Assembly: GCF_900069005.2 (NCBI RefSeq)
Contig: NZ_LN831279.1
Coordinates: 62,001 to 126,000, forward strand
Direction of reading: 5' to 3'
DNA: 64,000 nucleotides
Source of the DNA: Paenibacillus sp. GM2
GTDB lineage: Bacteria > Bacillota > Bacilli > Paenibacillales > Paenibacillaceae
The notes under the pieces were generated by a model. That model did no database searches and was not told where the DNA came from. It was given only the letters and a program-made list of their open reading frames with translations. The position numbers were made by a program, and so were the translations under genes. Shown here piece by piece: positions 33,991 through 44,631 of the stretch; the stretch's first letter is position 1; each line of letters begins with the position of its first letter.

Positions 33991-35814
33991 TTATTTTGCC
34001 GCGTTGTATTTATCGAGGTATTCCTTCACCTTGGCCGGATCAGCCGTCAGCTCGTTGCCGGTCTTGACGATCGGACTAACGGTCGATACTGCCTTGATCT
34101 TCTTGTTGTTATAGAATTGCAGGAACTCATCCTGATTGATCGAGTAGAGCACGGCTTTTCTCAGATCATCGCTCTTGGCTACATCACGATTGCTCGTATT
34201 AAACAGCAGATAAGATACAGCATTGCTCTCAATACTTTGCAGCTTCAGCTTGCTATCGCTCTCTATCGTATCAAATTTCGTCTCCGGCACACCGTAGTAG
34301 AGGTGGATCTCACCGCTGCGCAGCGCGGACAGAGCGCTATCGGTATCGGCGATAAAACGGACTTTTACAGTTGAGATTTTAGGTTCGGACTCTGTACCTT
34401 TCCGATAGCCAGGATTCTTGTAGAAGATGCCTTCATAGTCATTTTTGTAAGACAAAATATAGGGTCCGCTGGCATACAGAGTGTTGTTGTATTTGCTTCC
34501 TTCGGTCACTGTGTTTTGATCCCCGTAAGGAATATCCTTATTCACATCGAACTTGGCTACATCATAAGTATTGATGCTCTCCACCTGCTTCTTGGAGACG
34601 ATCCCGGCAGACTGGTGCGCCAGGTAATTCAGCACTTGCGGGAAAGGCTCGGTTGTTGTCAGCTTCACAACCTGGTATTTACCTGCTTTGTTGTCGGCTT
34701 GATTCTTGTCAGCTACAAGCTCTTTGATCTTCGTATCGAGTCCCGCTTCCAGCGCTTCCTTGATTGTACCGCTGCCTGAAGATTGCTTGACATTGTCCAG
34801 CGCGGTCAGATCCGTCACGGTCTCAATGGTTTTGATATGCTCATGCAAGCTGTATGTCCGGTGATCAGGTACCGAGTTTTTGTCCTTGGCCCGGTCGAGG
34901 GAGAAGATGACGTCATCCGCACCTACGCGCTCACCGGTGTCGGCAGCTTTTTTGTTATCGATCTTGGCAAAGTTAATATCGTCCCTAAGGAGGAAGTAGT
35001 ATTCCGTATTGCCTTCTGCGATGCTGTGATTATAGGATAGAGAGCCGTCAGACGTAATTTTGTCATCATCCGTCAGGTTGATCAGGCGTACATACATATT
35101 CGTATTAAGCTGGTTAATCGACCCGTCATTGCCTTTGATCGGGTCCAAGGATGTCAGGACTGAAGCAGATTGCGTCAGAATAAGCGGCTCCTTGTCCCGT
35201 TTGGATGTATCGTTGAAATCGATGCTCTCCCAAGCCAGGGCACGGGATTTCGAGAGTCGAACGGTATCCGGGTTCAGCACATCCTTGTTCACAGCCTGGC
35301 TCTTCAGGGAAATATAGAGCGGAGCAATATAAGCTTTGTCAAATACGAGACGCTGTTCTAATTGTTTGTAGGTCTCTGTGTATTGATCCGGCGTCTGGGT
35401 GGCGGCTTCATCGATCAGCTTGTCCAGCTCCGGATCAGAGATAATGCTGTAGTCGCCGCCGGTCTTGAACAGCGATCTAACCGCATAATCGGGATTTCCG
35501 GTTACGGTTGTCCAGCTGGACAGGGCGATATCGAAGTTACCCGCATCCTCCTGTGCCTTGAAGCTGCCATAGTCGGGTTGAATGTTCAGCTTCACATTGA
35601 AGCCGTTTTTCGTTAACTGGTCGCGAATAATATTGATATCTGATTCATTTGAACTCATGCTCAGTACTTCAATATCTACCGGGGTATTGTTCTGGACAGG
35701 CGTTGTTCCAGAGTTATCCGGGTTACTTGCTGCATCTGTCTTGGTTTTTACGGAGCAACCGCTCGCCACCAGCACAAACGTAAGCAGCAGTGCAAGCAAA
35801 GAAAATTTTTTCAT
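33991..35814 (-). CDS. Peptide/nickel-type ABC substrate-binding lipoprotein, circularly permuted
   Basis: The protein has 607 residues. Signal peptide with lipobox VASGC (Cys20), then a Ser/Asn/Pro linker. Residues about 46-200 (LTKNGFNVKLNI, GNFDIALSSWTT, SDPELDKLIDEAA, LVFDKAYIAPLYISL) are what normally forms the C-terminal lobe end of family 5 binding proteins. Residues from about 208 (LILTQSASVLTSLDPIKGND) are what normally starts the mature protein. The chain ends at LRKAVLYSINQDEF...ADPAKVKEYLDKY, just where the normal order would run into the segment placed first here. The order is therefore C-part then N-part. The length is near normal (500-600), so it is a permutation, not a fusion of two copies. 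It serves the two permeases encoded upstream. Confidence 0.8.
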   Translation of the reverse strand: MKKFSLLALLLTFVLVASGCSVKTKTDAASNPDNSGTTPVQNNTPVDIEVLSMSSNESDINIIRDQLTKNGFNVKLNIQPDYGSFKAQEDAGNFDIALSSWTTVTGNPDYAVRSLFKTGGDYSIISDPELDKLIDEAATQTPDQYTETYKQLEQRLVFDKAYIAPLYISLKSQAVNKDVLNPDTVRLSKSRALAWESIDFNDTSKRDKEPLILTQSASVLTSLDPIKGNDGSINQLNTNMYVRLINLTDDDKITSDGSLSYNHSIAEGNTEYYFLLRDDINFAKIDNKKAADTGERVGADDVIFSLDRAKDKNSVPDHRTYSLHEHIKTIETVTDLTALDNVKQSSGSGTIKEALEAGLDTKIKELVADKNQADNKAGKYQVVKLTTTEPFPQVLNYLAHQSAGIVSKKQVESINTYDVAKFDVNKDIPYGDQNTVTEGSKYNNTLYASGPYILSYKNDYEGIFYKNPGYRKGTESEPKISTVKVRFIADTDSALSALRSGEIHLYYGVPETKFDTIESDSKLKLQSIESNAVSYLLFNTSNRDVAKSDDLRKAVLYSINQDEFLQFYNNKKIKAVSTVSPIVKTGNELTADPAKVKEYLDKYNAAK

Positions 35815-35954
35815 GAATAGTTCCCTCCTGAATTGTTATTTGTTATATATATTGATTCATTCCCATGCGACAAATGAGAGGCATGCTCCGCATAGCTGAT
35901 GAAAATGAAGGCCAACCGAAAATAGTAAACAGTACATACCAGATAAATATGACG

Positions 35955-37439
35955 CTAGCTTAATTTAGGATCCAGTGCATCGCGAAGCCCGTCTCCAAGA
36001 AAGTTAAAAGAGAGAACGAGAGCGATGATGGCCAGCCCGGGATAAATTGCCAAGTAGGAATTTGTCTCCAAGTAAGTGCTGCCCAGCTTCAGAATATTTC
36101 CCCATTCCGGGATATGCGGCTCTACACCGAGACCGAGGAAGCTGAGACTGCTTGTAGAGATTACCGCCGCGCCGATCGTTAAGGTCGCCTTAACAATCAT
36201 TGGTGCGAGAGAATTCGGAACGATATGCTTGAAGATTATGGCGGTATCTTTGGATCCGAAAGCTCGGGCAGCATCCACATATTCGAAGGTAGAGACTAAC
36301 AGTACATTGGCCCGCATCGTCCTGGCATAGGTAGGAATGGAGCCGATGCTTAACGCCAGGATCAGGTTGATGGTGTTGGCGCCAAAAGCGGCTATAATCG
36401 CAATCGCCAGCAGCACCCCGGGAATTGCATATAGAATATCAAGCAGCCGCATGATGATATTGTCGGTGCGCCGCCCATAATAGCCGGATACCGCTCCAAG
36501 GATACCGCCAATCACGAGAGGGATCGCTGTGGAGATCAGTCCAACAATCAGGGAAGTACGTGCACCAAATATGATGCGCGAGAACAGACATCTGCCGAAA
36601 TTGTCCGTGCCAAGCGGATAAGCAAGACTCGGATGCTGCAATATCGCGCTGTAGTTATTCTCGGTTGCCATCGCGTAATCGAAGGTGAACAGGCTGCAGA
36701 TCGATATCGAGAACAGGAAGATGATAAAGAACAAGCCGATCATCGCTGCTGTATTTCTCGTAATTTTCTCCCAGATGTCCTCCCACTTTGCTGAGGCGGG
36801 ATTCCCTTGATTGCGGATCTTCAGCAGCAGATTAATGCCAAGCAGCAGGGCAAACAGATTGCCGGTAGCAGAGGTCAGAATCAGCAGACAAGCTACGACT
36901 GACATCCACGAAGCGATGGTTTGGCGGCCGCGTACATACTTCGCCACAAGCAGTAATGCAATGAGATGAAATAGGCTGACAATGACCAAAAGGAACATTG
37001 CCGGCAGAAATGTATCGGATACATACGGCTTGAACAGATTTAACGCCGATATTGCAATAACGAAGATCCCGGTAAGCAAGGTATACACGGCCAGGGCATA
37101 TTCCGGGGTCCTCTGCTTTTTGATGAGATAAAAGGCGGAAGTGACCGTGAATAGATTCCCTGTCACAATACTAGCCAGTTGTACATAGCCGAGTGCGCGC
37201 GTGAAGCTTCTAATCTCTCCGTATCGGAGAATATCCTTCCTGATCAGCAGGGTAATGGCTAACTGAATGATCGTGAATAGCGCATACGCCACAAAAGCAG
37301 CAAAGACATAGGGCTTAACGGTCTGTGCTGAGAAATCGTAGCTGTTCAGCAGCAGCAGTACGGATAAGGCAAGGGAGACCACCAGAGCGAAGATCGCTTT
37401 GCTGTATTCCTCGGAAGTTTTCAAGTTCGTCTTGATCAT
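35955..37439 (-). CDS. Peptide/nickel-type ABC permease (DppC-like) with long N-terminal membrane extension
   Basis: The protein has 494 residues against about 300 for DppC. Residues 1-225 add six predicted membrane segments in pairs (AIFALVVSLALSVLLLL, VFAAFVAYALFTIIQLAI, LASIVTGNLFTVTSAFYLI and further ones). The usual DppC core follows: HPSLAYPLGTDNFGRCLFSRII, GARTSLIVG and the EAA loop FEYVDAARAFGSKDTAIIFK, then HIVPNSLAPMIV and SSLSFLGLGVEPHIPEWG. It begins 13 bases after the DppB-like gene. The role of the extension is unknown. Confidence 0.87.
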   Translation of the reverse strand: MIKTNLKTSEEYSKAIFALVVSLALSVLLLLNSYDFSAQTVKPYVFAAFVAYALFTIIQLAITLLIRKDILRYGEIRSFTRALGYVQLASIVTGNLFTVTSAFYLIKKQRTPEYALAVYTLLTGIFVIAISALNLFKPYVSDTFLPAMFLLVIVSLFHLIALLLVAKYVRGRQTIASWMSVVACLLILTSATGNLFALLLGINLLLKIRNQGNPASAKWEDIWEKITRNTAAMIGLFFIIFLFSISICSLFTFDYAMATENNYSAILQHPSLAYPLGTDNFGRCLFSRIIFGARTSLIVGLISTAIPLVIGGILGAVSGYYGRRTDNIIMRLLDILYAIPGVLLAIAIIAAFGANTINLILALSIGSIPTYARTMRANVLLVSTFEYVDAARAFGSKDTAIIFKHIVPNSLAPMIVKATLTIGAAVISTSSLSFLGLGVEPHIPEWGNILKLGSTYLETNSYLAIYPGLAIIALVLSFNFLGDGLRDALDPKLS

Positions 37440-37452
37440 ATCTACACCTGCT

Positions 37453-38907
37453 TTAATATTGTTTCATTCTGGTTCGGATTCTTGGATCGAAAAAGGCATA
37501 CAAAATATCGATAATGACGTTGATCAGCGAGATCGTAATTGCGGTATAGACAACCCCGCCCATAATGCTCGGGATATCCGGGATAAATTGCTTATCTACG
37601 ATATAGCTGCCGATCCCGCTAATATTAAATACTTTCTCGGTGACCGCTGATCCGCCCAGCATCCCGCCGAATTGCAAGCCGATGACGGTAATGATCGGGA
37701 TCATCGCATTGCGGACCGCATGTCTCCAGAGCACCTGACGCTTGCTCAGCCCTTTGGCTTTGGCCGTAATCATGTAATCTTCGTTAATGACCTCCAGGGT
37801 GGAAGAACGGGTCATTCTGGCAACGGAGGCAGTAAGCCCGGTTCCCAGCACGATTGTCGGCATGATGATCGACAGCCAGTTCTGCGGGTTATACGTGGCC
37901 GGCAGCCAGTGCAGCTTGATCGAGAAATTCAATATAAAGATGAGCCCCTGCCAGAAGCTTGGAATGGACAAGCCGATCAGGGCAATGAACATAAACGTAT
38001 AATCCCAGAAGGAACTGCGCTTCATCGCGGATATAATCCCCACGGGAATGGCGATGATCATGGACATGAGCAGGGAGATCATCGTCAGCGTAAAGGTGAT
38101 AGGAAACTTCCTGGCGATTGTCGCGGTCACCTGCTCATTGCCGGCGAACGATTTGCCCAGATCGAAGGTGGCGATTCCCTTGATGTTGTTCCATAGCTGG
38201 GATAGGTAAGACTGATCCAATCCATAGATTCTATTAAAGTTAGCGATTTGATCTTCCGTAGCCGTCTCGCCGAGAATATTCGCTGCCGGATTCATCGGTG
38301 ACAAATGCAAAATCGTAAAGACAAGCACAGATACGCCCATTATGACGAACAGACTCATTAGCAATCTCTCAAACACATATTTCATATAAGGACTGCTATA
38401 TAGGAGGATCAGCAGATACATAAAAATCCCGGGAATGAACGAGAGAAGCAAAAAGGTCCGGCTCTGAATGCATGAGGCAAATGTCTCGGCATAGCTCAAT
38501 CTCTGCTGTCCGTTAAGCAGCAGCTTGCGATTCGTGCTTTCGGTCAGCTCCTCCTGAAATCTGGCCTTGGCTATTTTATGGGCCTCGCGTTCCGTCTGCT
38601 CCGCGCTTGCGTTCTGTCTGAAGAATTGCTGTTTTTTCAGCAACTGCTCCCGCGTCTCTTCTACCAGTTGTCCCATATAGCCGGATTCAAGCAATTCGAG
38701 ACGAGTCTCCTCAAGTAGAGTGTGATAGATATCATTCTTGCGGCGAGAGATATGAAATAGCAGAACAGCGATATTAACGGGTGCTCCCAGAATGAGTAAA
38801 AAATATTTATAGGAAGGATTCCGCAGCATTTTGGCATAGGTGTTACTTATGTAGCGGATAAAATGCGATTCTCTAGTTTGCTCTTTGGTTGCTCTGGCAA
38901 CTTCCAC
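37453..38907 (-). CDS. Peptide/nickel-type ABC permease (DppB-like) with N-terminal extension
   Basis: The protein has 484 residues from GTG at 38907, nine bases after AGGAGGG; an in-frame ATG at 38931 lies upstream of that site and would put it inside the gene. DppB is normally about 310-340 residues. The added 190 residues hold a membrane segment (YFLLILGAPVNIAVLLF), a charged helical stretch likely to form a coiled coil (EETRLELLES ... EETREQLLKKQ) and a second membrane segment. The core shows YVFERLLMSLFVIMGVSVLVF, PMNPAANILGE and the EAA loop NEDYMITAKAKGLSKRQVLW. It heads the minus-strand operon with a strong promoter. Confidence 0.87.
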   Translation of the reverse strand: MEVARATKEQTRESHFIRYISNTYAKMLRNPSYKYFLLILGAPVNIAVLLFHISRRKNDIYHTLLEETRLELLESGYMGQLVEETREQLLKKQQFFRQNASAEQTEREAHKIAKARFQEELTESTNRKLLLNGQQRLSYAETFASCIQSRTFLLLSFIPGIFMYLLILLYSSPYMKYVFERLLMSLFVIMGVSVLVFTILHLSPMNPAANILGETATEDQIANFNRIYGLDQSYLSQLWNNIKGIATFDLGKSFAGNEQVTATIARKFPITFTLTMISLLMSMIIAIPVGIISAMKRSSFWDYTFMFIALIGLSIPSFWQGLIFILNFSIKLHWLPATYNPQNWLSIIMPTIVLGTGLTASVARMTRSSTLEVINEDYMITAKAKGLSKRQVLWRHAVRNAMIPIITVIGLQFGGMLGGSAVTEKVFNISGIGSYIVDKQFIPDIPSIMGGVVYTAITISLINVIIDILYAFFDPRIRTRMKQY

Positions 38908-38959
38908 AATAGTTTCCCTCCTGATGTGCAAATTTGCATTATTCCGATGGATATAGTAT

Positions 38960-38988
38960 ATATTATGGTAGGTTGTTTTTTATGTCAA
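38960..38988 (-). promoter_or_regulatory. SigA-type promoter of the permease operon
   Basis: On the minus strand TTGACA (38988-38983) and TAATAT (38965-38960) are spaced by exactly 17 bases, 53 bases before the GTG start of the DppB-like gene. Confidence 0.8.
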
Positions 38989-39040
38989 CACTAGAAATGA
39001 TAGATTTAACGATATTACATACTAGACAGGTGTGATTAAT

Positions 39041-40780
<1,740 letters not shown>

Positions 40781-40872
40781 TCATTGATTATTCCCCTTTC
40801 TCTTTTATATCTATTTTTCCTTGCTATACCAAGGCGGATGTGCTATTATCTTCTTTGTCAGGTTTTTTACTT

Positions 40873-40946
40873 CGGGACGTAGCTCAGCTTGGTAGAGCAC
40901 CTGGTTTGGGACCAGGGGGTCGCATGTTCGAATCGTGTCGTCCCGA
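40873..40946 (+). tRNA. tRNA-Pro (anticodon UGG)
   Basis: The cloverleaf is complete. The acceptor stem is CGGGACG/CGTCCCG with discriminator A. The D arm is TAGCTCAGCTTGGTAGAGCA, the anticodon arm is CCTGG-TTTGGGA-CCAGG, and the T arm has GTTCGAATC. CCA is not encoded. Confidence 0.96.
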
Positions 40947-40951
40947 TCAAG

Positions 40952-40979
40952 AACAGTCATTTGCGAATGGCTGTTTTTT
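40952..40979 (+). terminator. Terminator of tRNA-Pro
   Basis: AACAGTCATT and AATGGCTGTT pair around TGCG with one G-U pair, followed by TTTT. Confidence 0.85.
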
Positions 40980-41081
40980 GCGTTTACAGACGAGTGTACA
41001 GCTTGCAACGCCGTATATTTCCTGATTCTATCGGTCACAATATTAGTGCATGATCAAAAAGGTCGATAGAAGGGGATCATC

Positions 41082-41774
41082 GTGAATATATTCCGTACAA
41101 AAAAGCAATGGAGAAGACGCTGGAAAAGATGGAGACGTGCGATTTGGACCTTTAGTGCCTGCGCTGTGGTTGCGGCAATGGCATGGATGGGATTACAGCT
41201 GTCCGGTCAGCTTGAGAAGCTGATGACCGGTGAGCCGCTTGCGCTTGAGACGCTAGGCAAGCTGCGCAGCTATGCCGAGGATCAGGCTGGACCGTCATCC
41301 ACTGATTGGGTCAAGGTGCTTCAGGATCGGAAGCGGGCTCGTATCGTCCATTTAAATAAAGTATATACCTGTGGTGAGGAGCGCTCTGTCCTTGGCATTA
41401 TGGATGCAAAGGAAATCGAAGCGTTGGCCGAGGAGCATCCGGAATGGACGGGACGGGTAGATTCGCTTGGCGAAGTCTGGCTGGAGGAGCATATCGTCGG
41501 ATTATCCGAGGAATGTCAGCGATCAGGGTATATGGGCATCGATAAAGATGGGAATTTGAGCCTATTTGAAGGACCGCCCAAGGAGGAGAAAGTGCTGCGT
41601 ACTTTTTTCCAATTGGATGTAGAGACGATGGAGAGTGTGCTGCCTGAAGATGTAGTGAGGCAATTGCAGCAAGGAATCCGCGTCCAGGATGTGGATGAAT
41701 ATAACAGTGTGCTGTCAACCTTCAGTGATTTCGCAGTAGAAGTATCGCAGGAAGCACTAAAACAGCATAAATAG
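41082..41774 (+). CDS. bofC: BofC-like intercompartmental sporulation protein
   Basis: The protein has 230 residues. A basic start (RTKKQWRRRWKRWRR) precedes one membrane segment or signal (AIWTFSACAVVAAMAWMGLQL). The region from about 90 on contains VYTCGEERSVLG, resembling the conserved Cys-Gly-Glu-Glu of BofC, then a C-terminal alpha/beta domain with YMGIDKDGNLSLFEGPP. BofC is secreted from the forespore and restrains SpoIVB signalling in the sigma-K checkpoint. In Bacillus subtilis it lies just upstream of ruvA, which matches the position here. The protein is longer than the 170-residue B. subtilis one. Confidence 0.8.
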   Translation: MNIFRTKKQWRRRWKRWRRAIWTFSACAVVAAMAWMGLQLSGQLEKLMTGEPLALETLGKLRSYAEDQAGPSSTDWVKVLQDRKRARIVHLNKVYTCGEERSVLGIMDAKEIEALAEEHPEWTGRVDSLGEVWLEEHIVGLSEECQRSGYMGIDKDGNLSLFEGPPKEEKVLRTFFQLDVETMESVLPEDVVRQLQQGIRVQDVDEYNSVLSTFSDFAVEVSQEALKQHK

Positions 41775-41789
41775 AACAAGGCCAGAACG

Positions 41790-41831
41790 GGAGCTATTCT
41801 ATAAGTAGTGATATCTACTTGGGATAGCTCC
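41790..41831 (+). terminator. Hairpin terminator after bofC
   Basis: GGAGCTATTC pairs with GGGATAGCTCC and an inner stem AAGTAG/CTACTT continues the helix, followed by TTTAGTTATT. The T-run is weak. Confidence 0.6.
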
Positions 41832-41993
41832 TTTAGTTATTCCTTTAAACTTTTTCCGCAAGGGTGGAAATCTTTTGTTATAATGAAGTGAATACATATG
41901 TTCGCTTATCGGACATGCGTTCTTTCCGGCTTGGTGAAGCGGAATTTGCAAGATTATCTGGATGAATTATTAATATAAAGGCGTGAAATGCGA

Positions 41994-42130
41994 GTTCAAA
42001 AGGTCTTTTATTCAGCAGCGAAGCTTAGGCTTGCGATGTACGTTTCTTTGAAACGCTTCAGCTGGAAAAGATAAGGGGCTGCGGGGCAGAGCGTACGTTG
42101 TTTGTGCCTGAGATCTGAAATAGTTCCCGA
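41994..42130 (+). repeat. Strongly diverged relative of the 185-base intergenic repeat
   Basis: The blocks GAGTTCAAAAGGTC, TTATTCAGCAGCGAAG, AGAGCGTACGTTGTTTGTGCCTGAG occur in the order and orientation of the copy at 27154 (GGTTCAAAAAGTCC, TTTTCAGCACCGAGAAG, GAGCGTACGTAGTTTGTACGTGAG). This fills part of the 475-base gap between bofC and ruvC; the rest of that gap holds the bofC hairpin and an inverted repeat at 42167. Confidence 0.5.
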
Positions 42131-42166
42131 GGAAGCATAAGATCAGAAATTCTATATCGCAATCAC

Positions 42167-42218
42167 AAGAAAACCAACCTTTGACTCATCATTGCAAGGC
42201 CTCGTTAGAGGTTTTCTT
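42167..42218. repeat. Inverted repeat before ruvC
   Basis: AAGAAAACC at 42167-42175 and GGTTTTCTT at 42210-42218 enclose 34 bases. It ends 32 bases before the ruvC start. A related element lies before ruvB at 43415. Confidence 0.6.
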
Positions 42219-42249
42219 ATCAAAAGTGGATATTAGGGAGAGATTGTAT

Positions 42250-42753
42250 TTGCGAATATTGGGGATAGACCCGGGAATTGCGATTGTCGGGTTTGGATTT
42301 ATCGATAAGGAGGGCAGCAAATGTACACCGGTTCAGTATGGGTGCATTGAGACGAAGGCTCATACGCCGGAGGAAGATCGGCTGCTCTATGTTTACGAAG
42401 GAATGGTCCAGTTGATCGAGAAATATCAGCCTGATGCGGTGGCACTTGAGAAGCTGTTCTTCAATCGCAACGTAACGACGGCGATGACGGTCGCTCAGGC
42501 GAGGGGTGTGCTCGTGCTTGCAGCGGTCCAGAAGGGACTGCCCGTTGCCGAATATACACCGATGCAGGTTAAGCAGGCCATCGTCGGATACGGTAAAGCG
42601 GAGAAACGCCAGGTGCAGGAGATGACCCGGATGTTCTTGAAGCTGAAGGCGATTCCGAAGCCGGATGATGTGGCCGATGCATTAGCGGTTGCTATTTGCC
42701 ACGCTCATTCATACACTTTAAATTCCAAGTTAAATGAGGTATTGAGGTCATGA
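42250..42753 (+). CDS. ruvC: Holliday junction endonuclease RuvC
   Basis: The protein has 167 residues from TTG 42250, about eight bases after AGGGAG; the frame is open upstream but the family starts here (LRILGIDPG). It resolves Holliday junctions by paired nicks. The catalytic acids are visible as Asp in GIDPG, Glu in ALEKLFF and the Asp pair in DDVADALAVAICH. The next gene starts four bases before its stop (ATGA), indicating translational coupling in a ruvCA unit. Confidence 0.95.
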   Translation: MRILGIDPGIAIVGFGFIDKEGSKCTPVQYGCIETKAHTPEEDRLLYVYEGMVQLIEKYQPDAVALEKLFFNRNVTTAMTVAQARGVLVLAAVQKGLPVAEYTPMQVKQAIVGYGKAEKRQVQEMTRMFLKLKAIPKPDDVADALAVAICHAHSYTLNSKLNEVLRS

Positions 42754-43367
42754 TCGATTTTTTACGAGGCCAGGTTGCTTATGTAGAGACGGAATATATT
42801 GTGCTTGATGTACAGGGTGTGGGCTACCGCGTGTTTTGTCCGAACCCGTACGTATTTCCGGCCAAGGGGCAGGATGCGATTACGGTGTATATTCACCACC
42901 ATGTCAGGGAGGACGCTCAACTGTTGTTCGGATTCCCGACTCGGGAGGAGCAGCGCTTGTTCCGCAAGCTGATCGAGGTATCGGGCATCGGTCCGCGCGT
43001 AGCGCTCGGGATTCTTAGCGGCGGCAATCCGGATGGAGTGATTGCCGCGATTCATAACGAGAACATCGCCTTCCTGACCAAGCTGCCGGGAATCGGTAAG
43101 AAGACGGCGCAGCGGATGATTCTGGATCTTAAGGACAAGCTTGAGGGTTTCGGAGGCGTAACCCTGTTCAATCCGGTCTCTGCGGATGCGGAAGAACTGG
43201 AGGATGTCAGCCCGGGCTGGCCGGAGGCAAGGGAAGGCTTGAAGGCGCTGGGCTATACGGATGCGGAGCTTGATCGTGTGTGGGCGAAATTGAAGGATCA
43301 GTTAAACGCGGATGAAGCGGTTGATTCGTTAATGAAGAAAGCCCTCAAGCTGTTATATGCAGGTTAA
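42750..43367 (+). CDS. ruvA: Holliday junction branch migration protein RuvA
   Basis: The protein has 205 residues of normal length. An OB-fold N-terminal domain (MIDFLRGQVAYVETEYIVLDV...GVGYRVFCP) precedes two helix-hairpin-helix motifs (VSGIGPRVALGILSG; LPGIGKKTAQRMI). The C-terminal RuvB-binding domain (REGLKALGYTDAELDRVW) follows a short acidic linker. It forms tetramers on the junction and loads RuvB. Confidence 0.96.
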   Translation: MIDFLRGQVAYVETEYIVLDVQGVGYRVFCPNPYVFPAKGQDAITVYIHHHVREDAQLLFGFPTREEQRLFRKLIEVSGIGPRVALGILSGGNPDGVIAAIHNENIAFLTKLPGIGKKTAQRMILDLKDKLEGFGGVTLFNPVSADAEELEDVSPGWPEAREGLKALGYTDAELDRVWAKLKDQLNADEAVDSLMKKALKLLYAG

Positions 43368-43414
43368 TGCAATTTCATAAGCTATCGGCCAAGCTGATAT
43401 AATTCGATATCGCA

Positions 43415-43472
43415 AGAAAATCGGCCTCCGGATCGCGGTCGCTCATCCTTGGATGGCTTCGAACGATTTTCT
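43415..43472. repeat. Inverted repeat between ruvA and ruvB
   Basis: AGAAAATCG at 43415-43423 and CGATTTTCT at 43464-43472 enclose 40 bases. The left flank ATATCGCA also occurs before the left arm of the repeat at 42167, so the two may be one family. Confidence 0.6.
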
Positions 43473-43537
43473 GATTACAGGCTGAATTTTTAAACAACCT
43501 CTAATAGGCGACAGGATGGAAGGAGAGTGGGAGAGCG

Positions 43538-44554
43538 ATGGAGGATCGAATCATTTCCGCGAATTTAATGATGGAGGATCAAGTGGAGGAGCTGAGCCTT
43601 CGGCCCCGCTACTTGTCTGAATATATTGGACAGAATCAGATCAAGGAGAATCTGAAGATATATATTGAAGCGGCAAAAATGCGCAAAGAGGCCTTGGATC
43701 ATGTGCTGCTGTATGGTCCGCCAGGACTCGGGAAGACAACACTGGCTAACATTATTGCCAATGAGCTGGGCGTAAATCTGCGTACGACATCCGGGCCGGC
43801 GATTGAGCGGCCCGGAGATTTGGCGGCTTTGCTGACCAATCTGCAAGAGGGCGATGTCCTGTTCATTGACGAGATTCATCGTCTGCATCGAACTGTCGAA
43901 GAGGTTCTGTATCCGGCGATGGAGGACTCGGCGCTGGATATTATGATCGGCAAGGGACCCAGCGCGCGTTCGGTACGGCTCGATTTGCCGCCTTTTACAT
44001 TAGTGGGGGCTACGACCCGGGCTGGACTGCTGTCTGCTCCGCTCAGGGATCGGTTTGGCATCGTCAGTCGACTTGAGTTCTATACGATGGAAGAACTGAG
44101 CTATATCGTCTCCCGTGGTGCGGATATTTTCGGTATACAGATTGTTGGCGATGCAGCTGATGAGATTGCACTGCGTTCGCGCGGGACGCCAAGAATTTCC
44201 AATCGATTGCTGAAGCGGGTGCGCGATTATGCCCAGGTTCGCGGTGATGGAATGATTACGGAGGCCGTTGCCGCAGAAGCGCTGCAGATGCTGCAGGTAG
44301 ATCCGAAGGGCCTGGATATGATCGACCATAAGATGCTCAATGCGATGATCACCAGCTTCCGGGGCGGCCCTGTTGGACTGGATACGATCGCAGCAACAAT
44401 CGGCGAAGAGAGTCAGACGATCGAGGATGTCTATGAGCCTTATCTGCTGCAAATCGGTTATTTACAGCGGACGCCGCGCGGCAGAATGGTCACAGCTGCT
44501 GCTTACAATCACTTGGGAATTCCTTATCCGGAAGACAGAGGTAAGGGCCAATAA
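43538..44554 (+). CDS. ruvB: Holliday junction branch migration helicase RuvB
   Basis: The protein has 338 residues. Walker A is [10 protein letters not shown] near residue 60, Walker B FIDEIHR near 110, sensor 1 GATTRAG near 160, and the arginine finger region DRFGI near 172. The C-terminal winged helix follows ([20 protein letters not shown]). It is the hexameric AAA+ motor that moves junctions with RuvA. The start has RBS GGAGAGTGGGAGAG. It follows ruvA by 170 bases that contain a repeat element rather than a coding gene. Confidence 0.96.
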   Translation: MEDRIISANLMMEDQVEELSLRPRYLSEYIGQNQIKENLKIYIEAAKMRKEALDHVLLYGPPGLGKTTLANIIANELGVNLRTTSGPAIERPGDLAALLTNLQEGDVLFIDEIHRLHRTVEEVLYPAMEDSALDIMIGKGPSARSVRLDLPPFTLVGATTRAGLLSAPLRDRFGIVSRLEFYTMEELSYIVSRGADIFGIQIVGDAADEIALRSRGTPRISNRLLKRVRDYAQVRGDGMITEAVAAEALQMLQVDPKGLDMIDHKMLNAMITSFRGGPVGLDTIAATIGEESQTIEDVYEPYLLQIGYLQRTPRGRMVTAAAYNHLGIPYPEDRGKGQ

Positions 44555-44631
44555 CAAGATCAAGTTCAATCTTAAAAGTGTGTGTTCATAATATGTGTTC
44601 TAATACGACAACATGAAGGAGGAGCGAACAA

